The translations under genes and the position numbers were made by a program. A stretch of DNA of 64,000 bases from Amycolatopsis suaedae. GTDB lineage: Bacteria > Actinomycetota > Actinomycetes > Mycobacteriales > Pseudonocardiaceae. Positions within the stretch are counted from its first letter, which is position 1. Each line of letters opens with the position of its first letter. Positions 44,766 through 54,078 of the stretch are shown here, in pieces. The notes under the pieces are model-generated. The model was not told the origin of the DNA, ran no database searches, and saw only the letters and a program-made list of their open reading frames with translations. The stretch is from assembly GCF_004214935.1 (NCBI RefSeq), contig NZ_SFCC01000001.1, positions 558,001 through 622,000 on the forward strand, written 5' to 3'.

Positions 44766-45704
44766 ATGGACGTCCTGGCCGGGCTGCTGGAGGGACCGCG
44801 GGCACGCGGCGCGTTCCTGCTGCGGTCGATCCTCGACCCGCCGTGGTCGCTGCGCATCCGCGACGAGGCACCGCTGACCGTCGTCGTCCCGGTGCGCGGC
44901 GAGGCCTGGATCGTGCCCGGCGACGAGGCCCCGCAGCGGCTGGACCCCGGGGACGTCGCCGTCGTGCGCGGCCCGCGGCCGTACACCGTCGCCGACGACC
45001 CGGCCACCGAACCGCAGGCGGTGATCCTGCCCGGCGGCAAGTGCCACGACACCAGGGGCGAACCGCTGCGCACCCTCAGCGACCTCGGCGTACGCACCTG
45101 GGGTTCCGGACCGCACGGGCGGACGGTGCTGCTCACCGGCACCTACCCCAACGACGGCGAGGTCCCGCGCAGGCTGCTCTCGGCCCTGCCCACCGTCGTC
45201 GTGCAACGCGCGGCGGCTTGGGACAACCCGCTGGCCGGGCTGCTGACCGAGGAGATCGTCAAGGACGAGCCGGGCCAGCAGGCCGTCCTCGACCGGCTGC
45301 TGGACCTGCTGGTGATCGCGGTGCTGCGCAACTGGATGGCGCGGCCGGATGCCGAGGTCCCCGCCTGGTACCGCGCCCAGGGCGACCCGGTCGTCGGCCC
45401 CGCGCTCAAGCGGCTGCACCACCATCCGGCCCGCCCGTGGACGGTCGCCGACCTCGCCGCCGAGGTCGGCGTCTCACGTGCCGCGCTGGCCCGGCGGTTC
45501 ACCGAACTGGTCGGGGAGTCGCCGATGCGGTTCCTCACCGGCTGGCGCCTGGCGCTGGCGGCCGACCTGCTGCGCCAGCCCGACGTCACGCTCGGCGCGG
45601 TGGCCAGGCAGGTCGGCTACGGCAGCGCGTTCGCGTTGAGCACGGCGTTCAAACGGGAACACGGCGTGAGCCCGCAGCAGTACCGGGCGAGGGTGCCGGT
45701 GTGA
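44766..45704 (+). CDS. AraC family regulator with cupin sensor
   Basis: A 312-residue regulator: an N-terminal cupin (about residues 5-170, AraC_binding type with PLTVVVPVRGEAWIVPGD) and two helix-turn-helices at the C-terminus (WTVADLAAEVGVSRAALARRF and LGAVARQVGYGSAFALSTAF). I choose ATG 44766 because CAGGGT ends six bases upstream. The gene overlaps the next, a kinase-like gene, by four bases, so it may control or be controlled with it. Inducer unknown. Confidence 0.9.
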   Translation: MDVLAGLLEGPRARGAFLLRSILDPPWSLRIRDEAPLTVVVPVRGEAWIVPGDEAPQRLDPGDVAVVRGPRPYTVADDPATEPQAVILPGGKCHDTRGEPLRTLSDLGVRTWGSGPHGRTVLLTGTYPNDGEVPRRLLSALPTVVVQRAAAWDNPLAGLLTEEIVKDEPGQQAVLDRLLDLLVIAVLRNWMARPDAEVPAWYRAQGDPVVGPALKRLHHHPARPWTVADLAAEVGVSRAALARRFTELVGESPMRFLTGWRLALAADLLRQPDVTLGAVARQVGYGSAFALSTAFKREHGVSPQQYRARVPV

Positions 45705-46555
45705 ACCTGCTCGACGACGCGGCACGGCAGCGGCTGGTCGACCGGTTCGGACCCGGCGTGCTCGACTGGTGCGACCGGCTGCCTGATCTGGTGGCGACAC
45801 TGCTGCGGCGGTGGTCGCTGACCGTGGAGTCGGCGGTTCCCGGCGGCACCGGCCGGACACTGCGCTGCCGGAACCGGACCGGCGGGCTGGTCGTGCTGAA
45901 GCTGACCCCCGACCCGGCCATCGCCGCCACCGAGGCCGCGGCCCTGCACGCCTGGGCCGGCTGCGACCGGGTGGTCGACCTGCTCGACGCCGACGTGGAC
46001 GCCGGCGCGATCCTGCTGGACGGTCTCGTCCCCGGCACCCGGTGGAGGGAACTCGGCCGCGCCGCCGAGGTGCTGCGCCAGCTCGACTCCGCGCCGCCAC
46101 CAGCGGGCGGCTTCGAACCGCTGACCGAGCGGGTGGAGTTCATGTTCGACCTGGCAGGACGCCGTGCCGCGGCGTCGCCACGCGTTCCGGCGGAGACCGC
46201 GGACCTGCTCGACCGCGGCCGGGCCGCGGCGTGGCGGCTGGCGGCGGACCCGCCCCGGGTCCGTCTGGTCCACGGCGACCTGCACCCCGGCAACCTGCTC
46301 GACGCCGGCCGCGGCCCGGTCGCCATCGACCCCCGGCCCAGCCTCGGCGACCCCACGTTCGACGCGGTGGACTGGGTGTACCTGGCAGGCGGACCGCCGG
46401 AGGCGGGCGTCGAGGCCGTCACCCGGCTGGTGCCCGAGTACGACCCGGACCGCCTCCTGCGCTGGTCGCGTGCGCTGGCCATCCTGGTCGCCCTGCCCGC
46501 CCTGCGCCGCGGCGAGCGCCCGGCCGGCCTGCTGGAGTCCGCCCGCCGCGCCTGA
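45701..46555 (+). CDS. APH(6)-like aminoglycoside/hydroxyurea kinase family protein
   Basis: A 284-residue phosphotransferase similar to the streptomycin 6-kinase/hydroxyurea kinase family. It shows the ATP-site Lys in LVVLKLTPDP (near residue 67), the catalytic loop LVHGDLHPGNLLD (near 189) and the metal-binding DPRPSLGDPTFD (near 209). The family phosphorylates streptomycin or related substrates, but many chromosomal members have no proven resistance role. The start is GTG 45701, overlapping the AraC stop. The AraC-kinase pairing suggests control by a metabolite. Confidence 0.82.
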   Translation: MNLLDDAARQRLVDRFGPGVLDWCDRLPDLVATLLRRWSLTVESAVPGGTGRTLRCRNRTGGLVVLKLTPDPAIAATEAAALHAWAGCDRVVDLLDADVDAGAILLDGLVPGTRWRELGRAAEVLRQLDSAPPPAGGFEPLTERVEFMFDLAGRRAAASPRVPAETADLLDRGRAAAWRLAADPPRVRLVHGDLHPGNLLDAGRGPVAIDPRPSLGDPTFDAVDWVYLAGGPPEAGVEAVTRLVPEYDPDRLLRWSRALAILVALPALRRGERPAGLLESARRA

Positions 46556-46629
46556 TCGCGGCGGCACCGATGACTTTCCCGGACCCGCGTCGTCATGACA
46601 GCTGAGACGACGAACCGAGGAGGCCACCG

Positions 46630-48153
46630 ATGAACCCTCAGGTCCGGGCGGGACGCCGGGAATGGACCGGGCTGGCGGTGCTGGCGCTGCCCACGCTCCT
46701 GCTGGCGCTCGACGTCAGCGTGCTGTACCTCGCGCTGCCCACGTTGAGCACAGACCTCGGCGCGAGCAGTACCGAACAGCTGTGGATCGTCGACATCTAC
46801 GGCTTCATGGTCGCCGGATTCCTCGTCACCATGGGCTCGCTGGGCGACCGCATCGGCCGCAGACGGCTGCTGCTCATCGGCGCCGCCGCGTTCGGCGTGG
46901 CCTCCGCCGTCGCCGCGTTCGCCGTCAGCGCGGAGATGCTGATCCTGGCCCGCGCGGCACTGGGCATCGCGGGCGCCACGCTCGGACCGTCGACGCTGGC
47001 GCTGATCAGCACGATTTTCCGGGACGACCGGCAACGCGCCATGGCGGTCGGGGTGTGGATGAGCTGCTTCATGGGCGGCAACGCACTGGGCCCGATCGTC
47101 GGCGGCGCCCTGCTGGAAGCCTTCTGGTGGGGCTCGGTGTTCCTGCTCGGCGTCCCGGTGATGGTGCTGCTGCTCCTGGTCGGCCCCGCCGTCCTGCCCG
47201 AATACCGCGACACCACCGCGAACGGGCCGCTGGACCTGCCCAGCGTCGGCCTGTCCCTGCTGGCCATCCTGCCGTTCATCCACGGCCTCAAGGAGATCGC
47301 CCGGCACGGCCCGGACGCGGTGCCGCTGCTGTCGGTACTGGCCGGGCTCGGGTTCGGCGTGGCGTTCGTCCGCAGGCAGCGCCGCCTGGACACCCCGCTG
47401 CTGGACCTGCGGCTGTTCGCCAACCGGTCGTTCAGCATCGTGCTGGCGCTGTTCGTCTGCGGCGGGGTGTTCCTGTCCGGGTCGACGCTGCTGATGACCC
47501 AGTTCCTGCAACTGGTCGAGGGACTCACCCCGCTCGAAGCCGCCCTGTGGATGCTGCCCGCCGTCGCCGCCATGACCGCCAGCTCACTGACCGGCCCGAT
47601 GCTGACCAGGTGGTTCCGGCCCGGCTACGTCCTCGGCGGCGGCATGGTCGTCGCCGCCGCCGGGTTCCTCGTCGTCACCCAGGTCGGCCACATCGGCGGG
47701 CTGACGCTGCTGGTGACCGGCTGGACGATCGCCTGCGCGGGCAACGGCCTTCCCGCCGCACTCGGCGCGGGCATCGTCGTCGGCTCGGTACCGGCGCGAC
47801 AGGCGGGCTCGGCGTCCTCGGTGTGGGAGAGCGGCACGGAGTTCAGCCTGGCCATGGGTGTCGCCGCACTCGGCAGCCTGTCGACGGTCGTCTACCGCGA
47901 CGCGCTTCCCGGCGACGCCCCCGCCGAGATCACCGACGGACTCGGCGCCGCCCTGGCCGCCGCCGACCGGTTCCCCCACCTCGTCGAACCCGCACGGCAG
48001 GCCTACACCGAAGGCCTGTCCCTCGGCGCCCTGCTGTGCGCCGTCGCCTGCACCGCTCTCGGGATGGCGGCCGCCGTCCTGCTCCGCGAAACCACGACGA
48101 AAGGAGAAGACAATGCCGAACCAGCTGGCCAGCATCATGCTGGGCACCGCTGA
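46630..48153 (+). CDS. DHA2 family MFS efflux transporter (second copy)
   Basis: A 507-residue, 14-helix DHA2 antiporter: GSLGDRIGRRRLLL (A-motif), GIAGATLGPSTLALI (motif C) and a first helix LAVLALPTLLLALDVSVLYLA. It is clearly paralogous to the SoxR-controlled pump at 35722, with the same RAGRREW N-terminus, but no SoxR box is visible here. An AGGAGG site precedes ATG 46630. Its 3' end overlaps the first VOC gene by 41 bases. The substrate may be a compound the two VOC proteins bind or modify; this is inference. Confidence 0.92.
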   Translation: MNPQVRAGRREWTGLAVLALPTLLLALDVSVLYLALPTLSTDLGASSTEQLWIVDIYGFMVAGFLVTMGSLGDRIGRRRLLLIGAAAFGVASAVAAFAVSAEMLILARAALGIAGATLGPSTLALISTIFRDDRQRAMAVGVWMSCFMGGNALGPIVGGALLEAFWWGSVFLLGVPVMVLLLLVGPAVLPEYRDTTANGPLDLPSVGLSLLAILPFIHGLKEIARHGPDAVPLLSVLAGLGFGVAFVRRQRRLDTPLLDLRLFANRSFSIVLALFVCGGVFLSGSTLLMTQFLQLVEGLTPLEAALWMLPAVAAMTASSLTGPMLTRWFRPGYVLGGGMVVAAAGFLVVTQVGHIGGLTLLVTGWTIACAGNGLPAALGAGIVVGSVPARQAGSASSVWESGTEFSLAMGVAALGSLSTVVYRDALPGDAPAEITDGLGAALAAADRFPHLVEPARQAYTEGLSLGALLCAVACTALGMAAAVLLRETTTKGEDNAEPAGQHHAGHR

Positions 48154-48457
48154 CCCGGACCGGCTGCGCGACTGGTACCGCCGCGCGTTCGCACCGAAGG
48201 AGGACGAGTACGGCTGGATGGACTTCGGCGGCTGCGGCCTGCTGATCGACGGCCGCGACGACGTCCCGGCCCACAACGATCACCCCGGGCGGGTGATCCT
48301 CAACTTCCACGTCGACGACGCCCGCGCCGTGGTCGAGCATCTCGACCGGATGGGGGTGACCTGGGTCGTCCGGCTCGACCGGCGCGACCACGGCGTGTTC
48401 AGCACCCTGCGGGACCCGGACGGCAACTACCTGCAGGTCATCGAGTTCGACAAGTAA
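48113..48457 (+). CDS. VOC family protein
   Basis: A 114-residue vicinal-oxygen-chelate (glyoxalase/bleomycin-resistance fold) protein: GTADPDRLRDWYRRAF at the start, RVILNFHVDDARAVVEHL in the middle, STLRDPDGNYLQVIEF at the end with the metal-binding Glu. One VOC protein usually acts as a dimer. AAAGGAG precedes ATG 48113, which lies inside the 3' end of the MFS gene, so the start is set by the ribosome site. It may bind a toxic small molecule or isomerise a substrate. Confidence 0.88.
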   Translation: MPNQLASIMLGTADPDRLRDWYRRAFAPKEDEYGWMDFGGCGLLIDGRDDVPAHNDHPGRVILNFHVDDARAVVEHLDRMGVTWVVRLDRRDHGVFSTLRDPDGNYLQVIEFDK

Positions 48458-48469
48458 AGGAGCAGCACC

Positions 48470-48856
48470 ATGTTGGAGAACAGCAAGGCCTACAACGGTT
48501 TCTCGGTCAACGACGCCGAGGCCGCGAAGAAGTTCTACACCGAGGTCCTCGGGCTGAAGGTCACCGACATCGACGCGGAGTGGGGCCTGATGAGCCTGCA
48601 CGTCGGTGGCGGCAGGGAGATCCTGATGTACACCAAGCCGGACCACACCCCGGCCACCTACACCATGCTCAACTTCCCGGTGGACGACGTGGACGCCGTC
48701 GTCGACCAGCTCATCGAGCGCGGCGTGACGTTCCTGCGCTACGACTCCGAGCACATGAACCAGGACGACAAGGGCGTCAACCGCGGCATGGGGCCGACGA
48801 TCGCCTGGTTCACCGACCCCGCAGGCAACGTCCTCTCCATCATCGAGGACGACTGA
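48470..48856 (+). CDS. VOC family protein
   Basis: A 128-residue VOC protein: YNGFSVNDAEAAKKFYTEVLGL (residues 8-29), TYTMLNFPVDDVDAVVDQL (about 64-82) and AWFTDPAGNVLSIIED at the C-terminus. It is only distantly like its neighbour, so the pair is not a recent tandem duplication. AAAGGAG precedes the ATG, 12 bases after the previous stop, and the three genes (pump and two VOC proteins) look like one operon for handling a small molecule. Confidence 0.88.
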   Translation: MLENSKAYNGFSVNDAEAAKKFYTEVLGLKVTDIDAEWGLMSLHVGGGREILMYTKPDHTPATYTMLNFPVDDVDAVVDQLIERGVTFLRYDSEHMNQDDKGVNRGMGPTIAWFTDPAGNVLSIIEDD

Positions 48857-48917
48857 GACCCGGCCCTGCCGTCGTGGTTCCCACGCTCCCGGGAGTCACG
48901 GCGGTAGGGTCCAGCCC

Positions 48918-49727
48918 GTGCGCTCCCACTCCTACGACGACATCCTGAGCGGCAAACGCAAGCGCGCCGTCCCCGAGGTCCCCGCCGAGCCGGGCCTGGT
49001 CGTGGAGGACGCCGGCGGCGGCTTCTGCGGCGCGGTGGTCCGGTTGGAGTACGGCAACGTCGTGCTCGAAGACCGCCACGGCCGCCACCGGGTGTTCCCG
49101 CTGGCGCCGGCCGCGTTCCTGCTGGAAGGCAAACCGGTGACCCTCGTGCCGGCACCGGCCAGGCAGCGAAGCGGCCCGAAGCTGTCCGCCTCCGGATCAG
49201 TGAAGGTGGAGGGCCTGCGTGCCCGCACCGCCCGTGACTCGCGCATCTGGGTCGAGGGCAAGCACGACGCCGAACTGGTCGAACGCGTGTGGGGCCACGA
49301 CCTGCGGGTCGAGGGCGTGGTGGTCGAACCACTCGACGGCGTCGACGTACTGGCCGACCGCATCGCCGAGTTCCGCACCGGCCCGCAACGCAGGCTCGGT
49401 GTCCTGGTGGACCACCTGGTGCCCGGCAGCAAGGAATCCCGCCTCGTCGAAAGCATCCGCGACCCGAACGTGCTGGTCACCGGCCATCCCTACGTCGACG
49501 TCTGGGAAGCGGTCAAACCGGCCGCCGTCGGCATCGCCGCCTGGCCGCCGGTGCCCCGCGGCGTCGACTGGAAGCAGGGCGTCTGCGACGCGCTGGGCTG
49601 GGGTGAGACCTACGAGGGCTGGCAGCGGGTGCTCGCCGGCGTGTCCGGTTACCGCGACGTGGAAACTCCGCTGATCGGCGCGGTGGAACGGCTGATCGAC
49701 TTCGTGGCCCCGCCAGGTCACGCGTAG
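48918..49727 (+). CDS. DUF3097 family protein
   Basis: A 269-residue actinobacterial protein of unknown function. After an N-terminal beta region (DILSGKRKRAVPEVPAEPG) it has a TOPRIM-like core: IWVEGKHDAELVERVWG (near residue 109) and VVVEPLDGVDVL, followed by LGVLVDHLVPGSKESRL near 160 with conserved Asp/His. TOPRIM folds act on nucleic acids in primases and nucleases, so a nucleic acid role is possible. The GTG start at 48918 follows TAGGGT by seven bases, a leaderless arrangement. Confidence 0.85.
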   Translation: MRSHSYDDILSGKRKRAVPEVPAEPGLVVEDAGGGFCGAVVRLEYGNVVLEDRHGRHRVFPLAPAAFLLEGKPVTLVPAPARQRSGPKLSASGSVKVEGLRARTARDSRIWVEGKHDAELVERVWGHDLRVEGVVVEPLDGVDVLADRIAEFRTGPQRRLGVLVDHLVPGSKESRLVESIRDPNVLVTGHPYVDVWEAVKPAAVGIAAWPPVPRGVDWKQGVCDALGWGETYEGWQRVLAGVSGYRDVETPLIGAVERLIDFVAPPGHA

Positions 49728-49774
49728 GTCACAGCCAGTCGTCTGCTGGGTGCGGAGCGGATCCATCTGAGATC

Positions 49775-50212
49775 ATGTCCCGCATGGTGGCGCTCATCTG
49801 GTTGCTCGCAGGTATCGCGCTCATCGCGGCCGAGGTCCTCTCCGGGGATTTCGTGCTGCTCATGATCGGGCTCGGCGCGCTCTTCGGAGCCGGCGCCGAG
49901 GCGATCACCGGGAACCTCTACATCGACGTCGCCGTCTTCGCGGTGGCCTCGGTCGGCCTGCTGGTGCTCGTGCGGCCCGCACTGAAGCGCCGGTTCCTCT
50001 CCGGTCCGGACGTCAAGACCAACACCGACGCGCTCGTCGGCGCCAGCGCCGTCGTACTCGCCACTGTGGACGTCCAAAGTGGACAAGTGAAGCTCGCCGG
50101 GGACGTCTGGTCGGCCAGGGCGCAGACCGAGGGACTGGTGCTCGAACCGGGCACCAAGGTGACGGTCGTGGAGATCTCCGGAGCGACAGCGGTCGTGTCG
50201 GCCGAGCCGTGA
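49775..50212 (+). CDS. NfeD family membrane protein
   Basis: A 145-residue NfeD-type protein with two or three N-terminal helices (VALIWLLAGIALIAAEVLSG and ITGNLYIDVAVFAVASVGLL) and a C-terminal OB-fold (LVGASAVVLATVDVQSGQVKLAGDVWSA). NfeD proteins partner with SPFH/stomatin proteins in the membrane, and the next gene is one. A second in-frame ATG (49784) lies seven bases after a -10-like GATCAT, so the shorter product may be the real one. Confidence 0.88.
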   Translation: MSRMVALIWLLAGIALIAAEVLSGDFVLLMIGLGALFGAGAEAITGNLYIDVAVFAVASVGLLVLVRPALKRRFLSGPDVKTNTDALVGASAVVLATVDVQSGQVKLAGDVWSARAQTEGLVLEPGTKVTVVEISGATAVVSAEP

Positions 50213-50267
50213 CCGGGCGTAACCACTAGAGTGCACCACAACAGGCTTGATCGAAGGGGAGAGGCTT

Positions 50268-51707
50268 TTGTCGACCGCAGCGATAATCATTGTCGCGTTC
50301 ATCGCCCTGCTTGTGATCATCACGCTCGCCAAGGCGATCATGGTGGTCCCGCAGGCACAATCCGCGGTGATCGAGCGGCTCGGCCGGTTCCGGACGGTGG
50401 CCTCACCCGGTCTGAACTTCCTGATGCCGTTCCTGGACAAGGTCAGGGCCCGGATCGACCTCCGCGAGCAGGTCGTCTCGTTCCCGCCGCAGCCGGTGAT
50501 CACCCAGGACAACCTGACGGTGTCGATCGACACCGTCGTGTACTTCCAGGTCACCGACTCGCGGGCCGCGGTCTACGAGATCTCGAACTACATCGTCGGT
50601 GTCGAGCAGCTGACCACCACCACCCTGCGTAACCTGGTCGGTGGCATGAGCCTGGAAGAGACCCTGACCTCGCGCGACCAGATCAACGGCCAGCTGCGCG
50701 GCGTGCTCGACGAGGCCACCGGCCGCTGGGGTATCCGGGTTGCCCGTGTCGAGCTGAAGGCGATCGACCCTCCGCCGTCCATTAAGGACTCGATGGAGAA
50801 GCAGATGCGCGCCGACCGGGAGAAGCGCGCGATGATCCTCACCGCGGAAGGTCAGCGGGAGTCGGCGATCAAGACCGCCGAGGGTCAGAAGCAGAGCCAG
50901 ATCCTGTCCGCCGAGGGTTCCAAGCAGGCCGCCATCCTGGAAGCCGAGGCGGAGCGGCAGTCCCGCATCCTGCGGGCCCAGGGTGAACGAGCCGCCCGCT
51001 ACCTGCAGGCACAGGGCCAGGCCAAGGCCATCGAGAAGGTGTTCGCTGCCATCAAGGCGGGCCGGCCGACCCCCGAGGTGCTGGCCTACCAGTACCTGCA
51101 GACGCTGCCGCAGATGGCGCAGGGTGACGCCAACAAGGTCTGGCTGGTGCCCAGCGACTACGGCAAGGCGCTGGAGGGCTTCGCCCGCATGCTCGGCGCA
51201 CCCGGCGAGGACGGCGTGTTCCGCTACGAGCCGCCGAAGCAGGACGACGCCGAACGGCCGGTGCTCGACGACGACGAGGTCACCGCCTGGTTCGACACCT
51301 CGACCGACCCGAAGGTCGCCGAAGCCGTCCGCGCGGCCGAGGCGGTCGCCCGGCAGGAGGTGCCCAGCCCGCTGACCGCGCAACGGCCGCCGTCCGCGCT
51401 GGCCGCGCTGCGTGGCGACAGCGAGCCCGCGCCGATCGACGGCCCGCCGCCGGGCGCGTCCAGCGTTCCGCCGGAGCCCGAGCCCACCGAGCGGGCCGAG
51501 CCGCCCGCCCCGCCGCAGCAGGCCCCCCAGCCCCCGCAGGCACCGCCCGCGGGCCCGCCGTCGGGTGGGCAGCCGCTGCCTCCCGGCCCGCCGCCCGCAC
51601 CGGGCTACGGCGGACCGCAGGGCGGCGGACCGTTCCCGCCGCCGCCCCAGGGTGGCCCGCAGAGCGGCCCGTTCCCCGGCCCCTACGGCGGTCCGCCGCA
51701 GCGCTGA
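50268..51707 (+). CDS. SPFH/band 7 (stomatin-like) protein with proline-rich tail
   Basis: A 479-residue membrane-anchored SPFH protein. It has an N-terminal helix (STAAIIIVAFIALLVIITLA), the band-7 domain with VPQAQSAVIERLGRF ... GLNFLMPFLDKVRARIDLREQ (about 28-190), and a coiled coil rich in Ala/Glu/Gln (EGQRESAIKTAEGQKQSQI). The C-terminal 140 residues are rich in Pro, Gly and Gln. I start at TTG 50268 behind GGGGAG; a TTG at 50247 lies upstream of that site. TAGAGT (50227-50232) is a likely -10. It probably acts with NfeD in membrane microdomains. Confidence 0.88.
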   Translation: MSTAAIIIVAFIALLVIITLAKAIMVVPQAQSAVIERLGRFRTVASPGLNFLMPFLDKVRARIDLREQVVSFPPQPVITQDNLTVSIDTVVYFQVTDSRAAVYEISNYIVGVEQLTTTTLRNLVGGMSLEETLTSRDQINGQLRGVLDEATGRWGIRVARVELKAIDPPPSIKDSMEKQMRADREKRAMILTAEGQRESAIKTAEGQKQSQILSAEGSKQAAILEAEAERQSRILRAQGERAARYLQAQGQAKAIEKVFAAIKAGRPTPEVLAYQYLQTLPQMAQGDANKVWLVPSDYGKALEGFARMLGAPGEDGVFRYEPPKQDDAERPVLDDDEVTAWFDTSTDPKVAEAVRAAEAVARQEVPSPLTAQRPPSALAALRGDSEPAPIDGPPPGASSVPPEPEPTERAEPPAPPQQAPQPPQAPPAGPPSGGQPLPPGPPPAPGYGGPQGGGPFPPPPQGGPQSGPFPGPYGGPPQR

Positions 51708-51710
51708 CGA

Positions 51711-53063
51711 TTACCGGCGGCGCCGGGTGTAGACGGAGTCGTCGGTGATGTCGGCACGCGAGCGGTCCGGCAGCAACCACACGCAGATCACCGTGACGGC
51801 CGCTGCCACCACCACGTACACCGAGATCGAGTACGGCGTCCCGGTGGTGTGCAGCAGCCAGGTGGCCAGCAGTGGCGCCGGGCCACCGGCGAACACCGAC
51901 GCCAGCTGGTAGCCGAGGCCGGCGCCGCCGTACCGCAGATGGGTCGGGAAGCTTTCGCCGATCAACGCGGCCTGCGGGCCGTACTGCATGGCGTGCGGGA
52001 CCATCGACAGCAGCACCGCGACGAAGATCAACGCTGCGCCGCCCTCGGCCAGCACGGCGAAGTACGGGAACGCCAGCAGGCCGGTGAGGATGGCGCCGGT
52101 CAGGTAGATCCGCTTACGCCCGAACCGGTCCGACAGCTGGGAGAACAGCGGGATCGTGACCAGTTCGAGCGCGGCCGCGACCAGCACGGCGTTGAGCACG
52201 AAGGTCTTGGTGAGGTCGCGTTGCTCCACCGCGTAGACCAGGACGTAGCTGGTGAACAGGTAGAACGGCATCTGCTCGCTGAACCGCAGCCCGGCCGACA
52301 GCAGGATCTCCCGCCAGTGGTGCCGGACGACCTCGACGACCGGGCTGCGTGAGGTGCGCTGCTGCGCGACGACGGCGGCGAACATCGGCGTCTCCAGGAT
52401 CCGCAGCCGGATCACCAGGCCGACACCGACGAGGATCAGGCTTGCCAGGAACGGAATCCGCCAGCCCCAGGTGTCGAACGCCTCCTCGGACAACGTCGCC
52501 GACAGCAGCGTCATACCGCCGGTGCCGAGCACGAGCCCGACCGGGACACCGACCTGCGCGAAACTGCCGAGCAGGCCCCGGCGTTTCTGGTCGCCCCACT
52601 CCATGGCCAGCAGCACCGAGCCGCTCCACTCGCCGCCGATGGCGATGCCCTGGATCAGCCGCAGCGTGACCAGCAGCAGGGGAGCGGCGATGCCGATTGT
52701 GCTGGTGCCGGGCAGCATTCCGACGACGCCGGAGGCGATGCCCATCAGCAGCAGGGTGACGATCAACGTCGCCTTCCGGCCGATGCGGTCACCCCAGTAG
52801 CCGAAGATCGCCGCGCCGATCGGGCGGGCCGCGAAGCCCACCGCGTAGGTCGCGAACGACTGCATCGCACCGGCGTAGCTGCTGGACTCGGGGAAGAACA
52901 CCTGCGGGAAGATCAGTGCCGCGGCCGTGTTGTACAGGAAGAAGTCGTACCACTCGATGGTCGTGCCGATGGCGCTGGCCATCGCGGCTCTGCGGACCTG
53001 GGTGCTCTTCTCGGTGTCCTTCGCCGCCAGTGTCCTGTTCGCCTCGTCGCGCCCGAGCACCAT
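51711..53063 (-). CDS. MHS family metabolite:H+ symporter
   Basis: A 450-residue, 12-helix MFS transporter of the metabolite:H+ symporter group (ProP/ShiA/KgtP-like). Diagnostic segments are IGTTIEWYDFFLYNTAA (helix 1, near residue 33), GYWGDRIGRKATLI (loop 2-3), RLIQGIAIGGEWSGSVLLAMEW (helix 4) and QLSDRFGRKRIYL (second half). It imports an organic acid or osmolyte. The start is ATG 53063 with a GGGAGG site. The gene ends only three bases from the SPFH gene, which converges on it, so a shared terminator is not visible between them. Confidence 0.9.
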   Translation of the reverse strand: MVLGRDEANRTLAAKDTEKSTQVRRAAMASAIGTTIEWYDFFLYNTAAALIFPQVFFPESSSYAGAMQSFATYAVGFAARPIGAAIFGYWGDRIGRKATLIVTLLLMGIASGVVGMLPGTSTIGIAAPLLLVTLRLIQGIAIGGEWSGSVLLAMEWGDQKRRGLLGSFAQVGVPVGLVLGTGGMTLLSATLSEEAFDTWGWRIPFLASLILVGVGLVIRLRILETPMFAAVVAQQRTSRSPVVEVVRHHWREILLSAGLRFSEQMPFYLFTSYVLVYAVEQRDLTKTFVLNAVLVAAALELVTIPLFSQLSDRFGRKRIYLTGAILTGLLAFPYFAVLAEGGAALIFVAVLLSMVPHAMQYGPQAALIGESFPTHLRYGGAGLGYQLASVFAGGPAPLLATWLLHTTGTPYSISVYVVVAAAVTVICVWLLPDRSRADITDDSVYTRRRR

Positions 53064-53124
53064 GGTCGACCTCCCGTCACCCGATAGGGCAGCTTCGCAC
53101 CCGGGTGAGCGGGCGGCAAGGCGA

Positions 53125-54009
53125 TCACCGTGCGATGAGAATGTCGCTCTCCAGCAGGTGATGATTGATCGCGATGGCCGCGGCCGAACCCGCACCGGCG
53201 GCCTGGACGAGCTGCGCGGGGGAGCTGACCACGTTGCCCGCGGCCCACACGCCGTCGACGCTGGTCGCCCCGCCCGGGCCGGTGCTGACCCAGCCGTCGT
53301 CGCCCACGGCACAGCCGAGTCCGGTGAGCAGGCCGTCCCGCGGAACGAACCGCGGACCGACGAACACCGCGGCCCGGGGCACCGTGTCACCGCCGGCGAG
53401 CTGGACGCCGGTGCCGGTGACCGCGGCGACCTCGCCGTCGACGATCCGGACCCCGCGCGCGGTGAGCCGGTCCCGCTCCTCGCCGGTCAGTTCGATGCGG
53501 TGCGGGAAGAACACGACGTCGCCGGACCACTGCCGGACCAGCGAGGCCTGGTGCAGGGTGAACGGCCGGTTGTCCCCGCCGAGGACGCCGATCGGCTGAT
53601 CGCGGACTTCCCAGCCATGGCAGTACGGGCAGTGCAGAACGGTGTGGCCCCATCCCTGGCGAACGCCCGGGATGTCCGGCAGTTCGTCGCGCAGGCCGGT
53701 GGCCACCAGCACGGCACGGGCGGTCAGCGTGCCGCCGCCCGCGAGGTAGGCGGTGAAGCCGTGGTCGAGCCGGTCGACGCGGTCGTTGATCAGTTCGCCG
53801 CCGTAGCGGGTCACCTCGTCGCGTCCGGCGGCGAGCAGGTCAGCGGGAGACATTCCGTCACGTGACAGAAATCCGTGCAGATGCCCGGCTGGCGCGTTGC
53901 GGGGTTCGCCCGCGTCCACCACCGCCACCCGGCGGCGGGCTCTGGCCAGCACCAGTGCGGCGTTGAGTCCGGCGGCGCCACCGCCGATCACGAGGACGTC
54001 GTGGGTCAT
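53125..54009 (-). CDS. thioredoxin-reductase-like FAD/NAD(P) oxidoreductase
   Basis: A 294-residue flavoprotein with the two-domain TrxR fold: FAD motif VLVIGGGAAGLNAALVLA (5-22), redox pair Cys127/Cys130 in HCPYCHG, and the FAD-contacting GVWAAGNVV near 258. The NAD(P) loop is GVLGGDNRP, which departs from the usual GxGxxA. It is shorter than true thioredoxin reductase and, as with other short members, may use another thiol partner. No thioredoxin gene is near. It is divergent from a MarR regulator and probably under its control. Confidence 0.88.
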   Translation of the reverse strand: MTHDVLVIGGGAAGLNAALVLARARRRVAVVDAGEPRNAPAGHLHGFLSRDGMSPADLLAAGRDEVTRYGGELINDRVDRLDHGFTAYLAGGGTLTARAVLVATGLRDELPDIPGVRQGWGHTVLHCPYCHGWEVRDQPIGVLGGDNRPFTLHQASLVRQWSGDVVFFPHRIELTGEERDRLTARGVRIVDGEVAAVTGTGVQLAGGDTVPRAAVFVGPRFVPRDGLLTGLGCAVGDDGWVSTGPGGATSVDGVWAAGNVVSSPAQLVQAAGAGSAAAIAINHHLLESDILIAR

Positions 54010-54078
54010 CGGAATCCTTTCCGGTCGGGTAGGCTCGAAAAGGTAACAGGTAGTTCACTGGTTAACAATTGGATTGGC

